Shown one piece after another: positions 61,101-64,000 of a stretch of DNA of 64,000 bases (positions within the stretch are counted from its first letter, which is position 1; each line of letters starts with the position of its first letter). The notes beneath the pieces were generated by a model that saw only the letters and a list, made by a program, of their open reading frames with translations, searched no databases and was not told the origin of the DNA. Source of the stretch: Phlebopus portentosus. Its lineage: Eukaryota > Basidiomycota > Agaricomycetes > Boletales > Boletinellaceae. Made by a program: the position numbers and the translations under genes. The DNA lies in contig JAYXKI010000016.1 in the NCBI GenBank assembly GCA_037892935.1, positions 1,288,902 to 1,352,901 on the forward strand, written 5' to 3'.

Positions 61101-62100
61101 ACCTCGCAGCAAGGAGTGACGAGCACAAATGCTCTGGTTGACGTCGTAAACATGTTCAGGACCTACAAGCCGATTCCGGCGCCGTGCATCCGATCCTTCA
61201 AGTTGATTTGATTCACTTCCTGTACTCTTTCCGAAACCAGGCAAGTTCATTATACTCTTCTTGACCTTTGAAGAGTCTCATCGACGGCATCATTGCAACT
61301 CGCAGAGGAAGAGCTTGTTTCCGTCCTTCCGCTCCTCCCGTGTCATCTCGGTTCTTCCAATTGCGTCACTTATACGTACGCCGTGACAACTATCGAACGG
61401 ATCCTCGTCATCAAGCGCAACTCCCAATTACTATAAGAAGCTCCGCTTGCTATCGCTGCATCCCAGCTCAACGTCATTGTAGGTCTAATCAAGAAGACAC
61501 TCGCGAAGTTGCACCTGAAATTCTAAATGCTGTACTTTCTAGAGTCGGGTTCAGGTGGGTCGCTGGAGAAGATTGCAGAAAATGACCACTTGACGAAATG
61601 TGCATATGCGACTTTTTTGTCCTGTGGGCTTTATCTGAATTACTCCGTGTAGGTGTCATACTCATTGCCCATACGACGCTCGTCCCAACCTATCAAAATC
61701 TTCTGCAAAAATGTTTGATTGGCGCTCTTGGAGCAATCGCGAAGATTCCGAGCAATCGAAAATTTGACTAGTACATATTTGAAAGCATATCTGCTCTAAC
61801 GAGGTACGTGTAAAAGATCGTTCTAGACCTGTGTGTAGATTTACCGTCGCAACGTCTCCGGAGTCGGTTTTGACCTTTGAGAAACATTGTTTCAGACCGT
61901 TCACAATCATCTTACTACAGGACATCGACCGTTAGTCATCTACACCCCCTGCATTTTTCCTGGCCACATACTGACTGCTCGGATAGAATTCACTCCTTAT
62001 GTGCTTCAAATTATCTCGCAGCTGCTGGAGCTACATTGTGGAGAAATTGCTGCCGATTACCGATTGCTTTTACTATTTCTTCTTCAACTATCAAGCTAGG
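58159..62100 (+). pseudogene. CSE1: tandem decayed copies of CSE1 (exportin-2/CAS)
   Basis: Cse1 text recurs in order and out of order: FVPAQFTEPFLQALRYTAGM then LLDSPLSP (58,165 and 60,205), EVERFEDDPLEYVRLDLS-type (58,470, 59,497 and 60,750), RYQAAADVLRALVESGYEAV (58,560, 59,380, 59,610 and 60,870), LYSFRNQ-type (58,855, 59,968 and 61,218), LQRLIGILGAI (59,340 and 61,705) and the PYVLQIISQLLELHCGEIAA block (61,995-62,050). All copies have frameshifts and stops. At least three partial copies are present. Cse1 recycles importin alpha from the nucleus; the functional gene must be elsewhere. Introns are partly kept, which points to DNA-level duplication. Confidence 0.85.
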
Positions 62101-63221
62101 CGCAGAAAGGAAGTATCCTTGGTCTTAATCACCTTCTTAGACCTTTGTCACATGCCGCAGAATTATCAAGCATAGGACAATTCAAAAGTATTTTAGTCAT
62201 TGTGTAGCAAAAACAAATTCTATTAAAAATTAATAATACTTAGGGCTTCCAGCTGCTTTAAATGATAGTTTGACATATCTCGCCGCTAGCACATAACTAG
62301 TATATGAAGAGCATTATAACCAGTCTTCTGACTTGACTGTATAGTGCTCACATGGACAACTATATATATCAATTTATTTCCTTTTGTACACAATAGTGGC
62401 TTAAAATATGAAAGAGCTGACATCAGATTTTCTTTGACCATGCAATAGAATAGGTGCAGTCTTAGTACATGTTGTATGGCAATAGCTGTCTTGTTTCTTT
62501 CTGACCTGACTACTTCTGATTATGGTCACAATTGCTGAGAAATATTATTGTGCCACAAGTGTACAAAATTCTTTTCGAAGACAGAAAAGTCATTATTATT
62601 GGTATGACCAAAATACTAATAAGCAGCCTCACTATACTCTCTAAACCAGCTGTTATATGTTGGTGAGCTTTTTTGCTAACAGCTTCAACTCTGTTAATAA
62701 TAATCCTCAGACTGACTTCATTTGCTAAACTCGCAAAGCTCTTCAGTGAGTTTAAGCATTTATAAAGTACATAAGCAACTTCAATAGAAGATCCTAATGA
62801 GGTTCCATGAATAATTAATTTTAATAAGTAAAATGCAGAACTAAGCCACTTACTCAAAAGTTGCTATAAGCGAGGGTCTGTCTAAAGATGCAGTTAGTGA
62901 AATAAGCAGTCTAAAAGATTTTATAAGAGAACTGCTCATATTAGCTATAATTAGAGAGCTGTACATCTGCTCACTTATCTAAGTAGCAATTTGTGTAGCA
63001 GAGAATACAGCAGTCTATATTTTTATTTATAATCTCTCTATATCAGATTATATATCTGAAAGTAGTTTGCACTAATCTGCATAATAATATAATTTAGTGA
63101 ACTAAACCTAATCAAATTTTGTCTATATTATATTTTAAAATTAAGTTACAAGTGTAATATAACACTTTATAAATTTTAACAGATCCGAACTTAAATTTTA
63201 TTCTTTTTTATACTGATTTAG
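62101..63221. other. AT-rich subtelomeric DNA, no supported gene
   Basis: AT-rich throughout. One 115-codon minus frame (62510-62857) is long for this composition but matches nothing I know. Confidence 0.55.
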
Positions 63222-63898
63222 ACTGGTTCGAACCAGTTTTCATCTAGTGTAATAAGCAGTTATGGTAACTAAGTGACTTATTAAGTATAATATAACTATA
63301 TATGATATATGACAGTTTATATACAGTAGATTATATTTGAAAGCAAGTTGATATTGTATAAATAAACTTTATATATATATTAAGTATTATATATTATACA
63401 GGTGGGTACAGGTGGGTACATTAAGTCTTCAGCACCGCCTATTTATCAAAGGTGATTTGCATACCTTCTTAAAAAATAAATAACTGCGAAATGAGGTAAT
63501 CTCTCATCTTTGTCAACATGAAGAAGTTAGCTAGGTGCTATCTGACACTTATAATATCATATAAAGTATGCAAATCCTCCTTCCTAAAGCAGAGGTGCCA
63601 AAGACTTAATGTACGCATCTGTAGTAAGTTATTTAATATAAGTTCTAGAGTAATATTTAACAGAGTAAAATTTAGATAAGATAAAAACCAGTAATATAAC
63701 CTCAGAAGTAAAATGATAATACATACCCTAGAAGGAAAGGTATATATATTTGAGGAAATTAAAATAATTACTTAATTAAGAAGTAAGCTGACAAATACAA
63801 ACTTACATAATACATTTACATTCAAATTATGTAATTTCAGAGAAAGCTGACAAAGAGATGCTTACATAATATCATATAATCACATTATGTAATATAGC
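63222..63898. repeat. terminal AT-rich subtelomere repeat
   Basis: It begins with the palindrome ACTGGTTCGAACCAGT (63222-63237) and continues through the blocks shared with 38,231-38,937. GGTGGGTACA is repeated twice at 63401-63420. It ends GTAATATAGC directly before the telomere array. Confidence 0.7.
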
Positions 63899-64000
63899 TT
63901 AGGGTTAGGCTTAGGGTTAGGCTTAGGGTTAGGCTTAGGGTTAGGCTTAGGGTTAGGCTTAGGCTTAGGGTTAGGCTTAGGGTTAGGCTTAGGGTTAGGC
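63899..64000 (+). repeat. telomere array of alternating TTAGGG and TTAGGC
   Basis: Seventeen hexamers run to the last base: five TTAGGGTTAGGC pairs, one extra TTAGGC, then three more pairs. The G-rich strand reads toward the right end, as expected at a chromosome end. The window is cut here, so the true length is unknown. Confidence 0.9.

Noticed and set aside
63222..63237. tRNA B-box (GGTTCGAACC)
   Set aside because: No A-box or cloverleaf arms around it; it is part of a palindrome in the subtelomere repeat.

Overview
The window is the end of a chromosome of a filamentous basidiomycete, most likely an Agaricomycete. Genes are dense and cut by many 50-65 nt introns, and they include typical mushroom families: small Cys-rich secreted proteins of the zygote-specific class V type, divergent F-box proteins, a DUF1996 protein and a two-cupredoxin membrane protein. 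The last 102 bases are an alternating TTAGGG/TTAGGC array that reads as a telomere. All gene models below were spliced by hand from reading frame, splice signals and family motifs; no search was run.

Region 1 (1-37,500) is ordinary host sequence. In order: FAD monooxygenase, dual-specificity phosphatase, uridine phosphorylase (-), F-box-like protein, a decayed NAD(P)-binding gene, a low-complexity protein (-), a CsbD stress protein, a double-cupredoxin membrane protein, a second F-box protein, a DUF1996 protein (-), a Glo3-type ArfGAP, two small secreted Cys-rich paralogues with a decayed third copy between them, a PGM-like histidine phosphatase (-), an ASCC1/AKAP7-like protein, RHO1, a secreted RNase T2 (-), PCNA (-) with a very large charged insertion, and a siderophore-type acetyltransferase with two exact iron-GATA sites in its promoter.

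Region 2 (about 38,130-39,000) is AT-rich and ends in degenerate telomere repeats. From about 38,231 it is homologous, in the same orientation, to the true subtelomere at 63,222-63,898, and both end in telomere repeats at the matching point. It looks like a fossil chromosome end.

Region 3 (39,000-57,070) lies outside that fossil end. It holds three genes with intact reading frames: a 250-residue WRN-type 3'-5' exonuclease (-), a 974-residue protein of no family I recognise, and a 1,752-residue SNF2-type DEAH helicase. Spacers and introns here, but not exons, are filled with dozens of short inverted repeats of the form TGTCGT-N-ACGACA. The two large plus-strand genes lie between direct copies of a decayed hsp70 fragment (43.1-44.9 kb and 57.2-58.2 kb). 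This block is the best candidate for an undescribed telomere-associated element.

Region 4 (58,160-62,100) is a tandem series of decayed copies of CSE1 (exportin-2). Region 5 (62,200-64,000) is the AT-rich subtelomere and the telomere array.

A second theme is splicing: about 7 of roughly 80 hand-modelled introns start with GC instead of GT, one appears to start with GA, and several coding exons are only 15-23 nt long.
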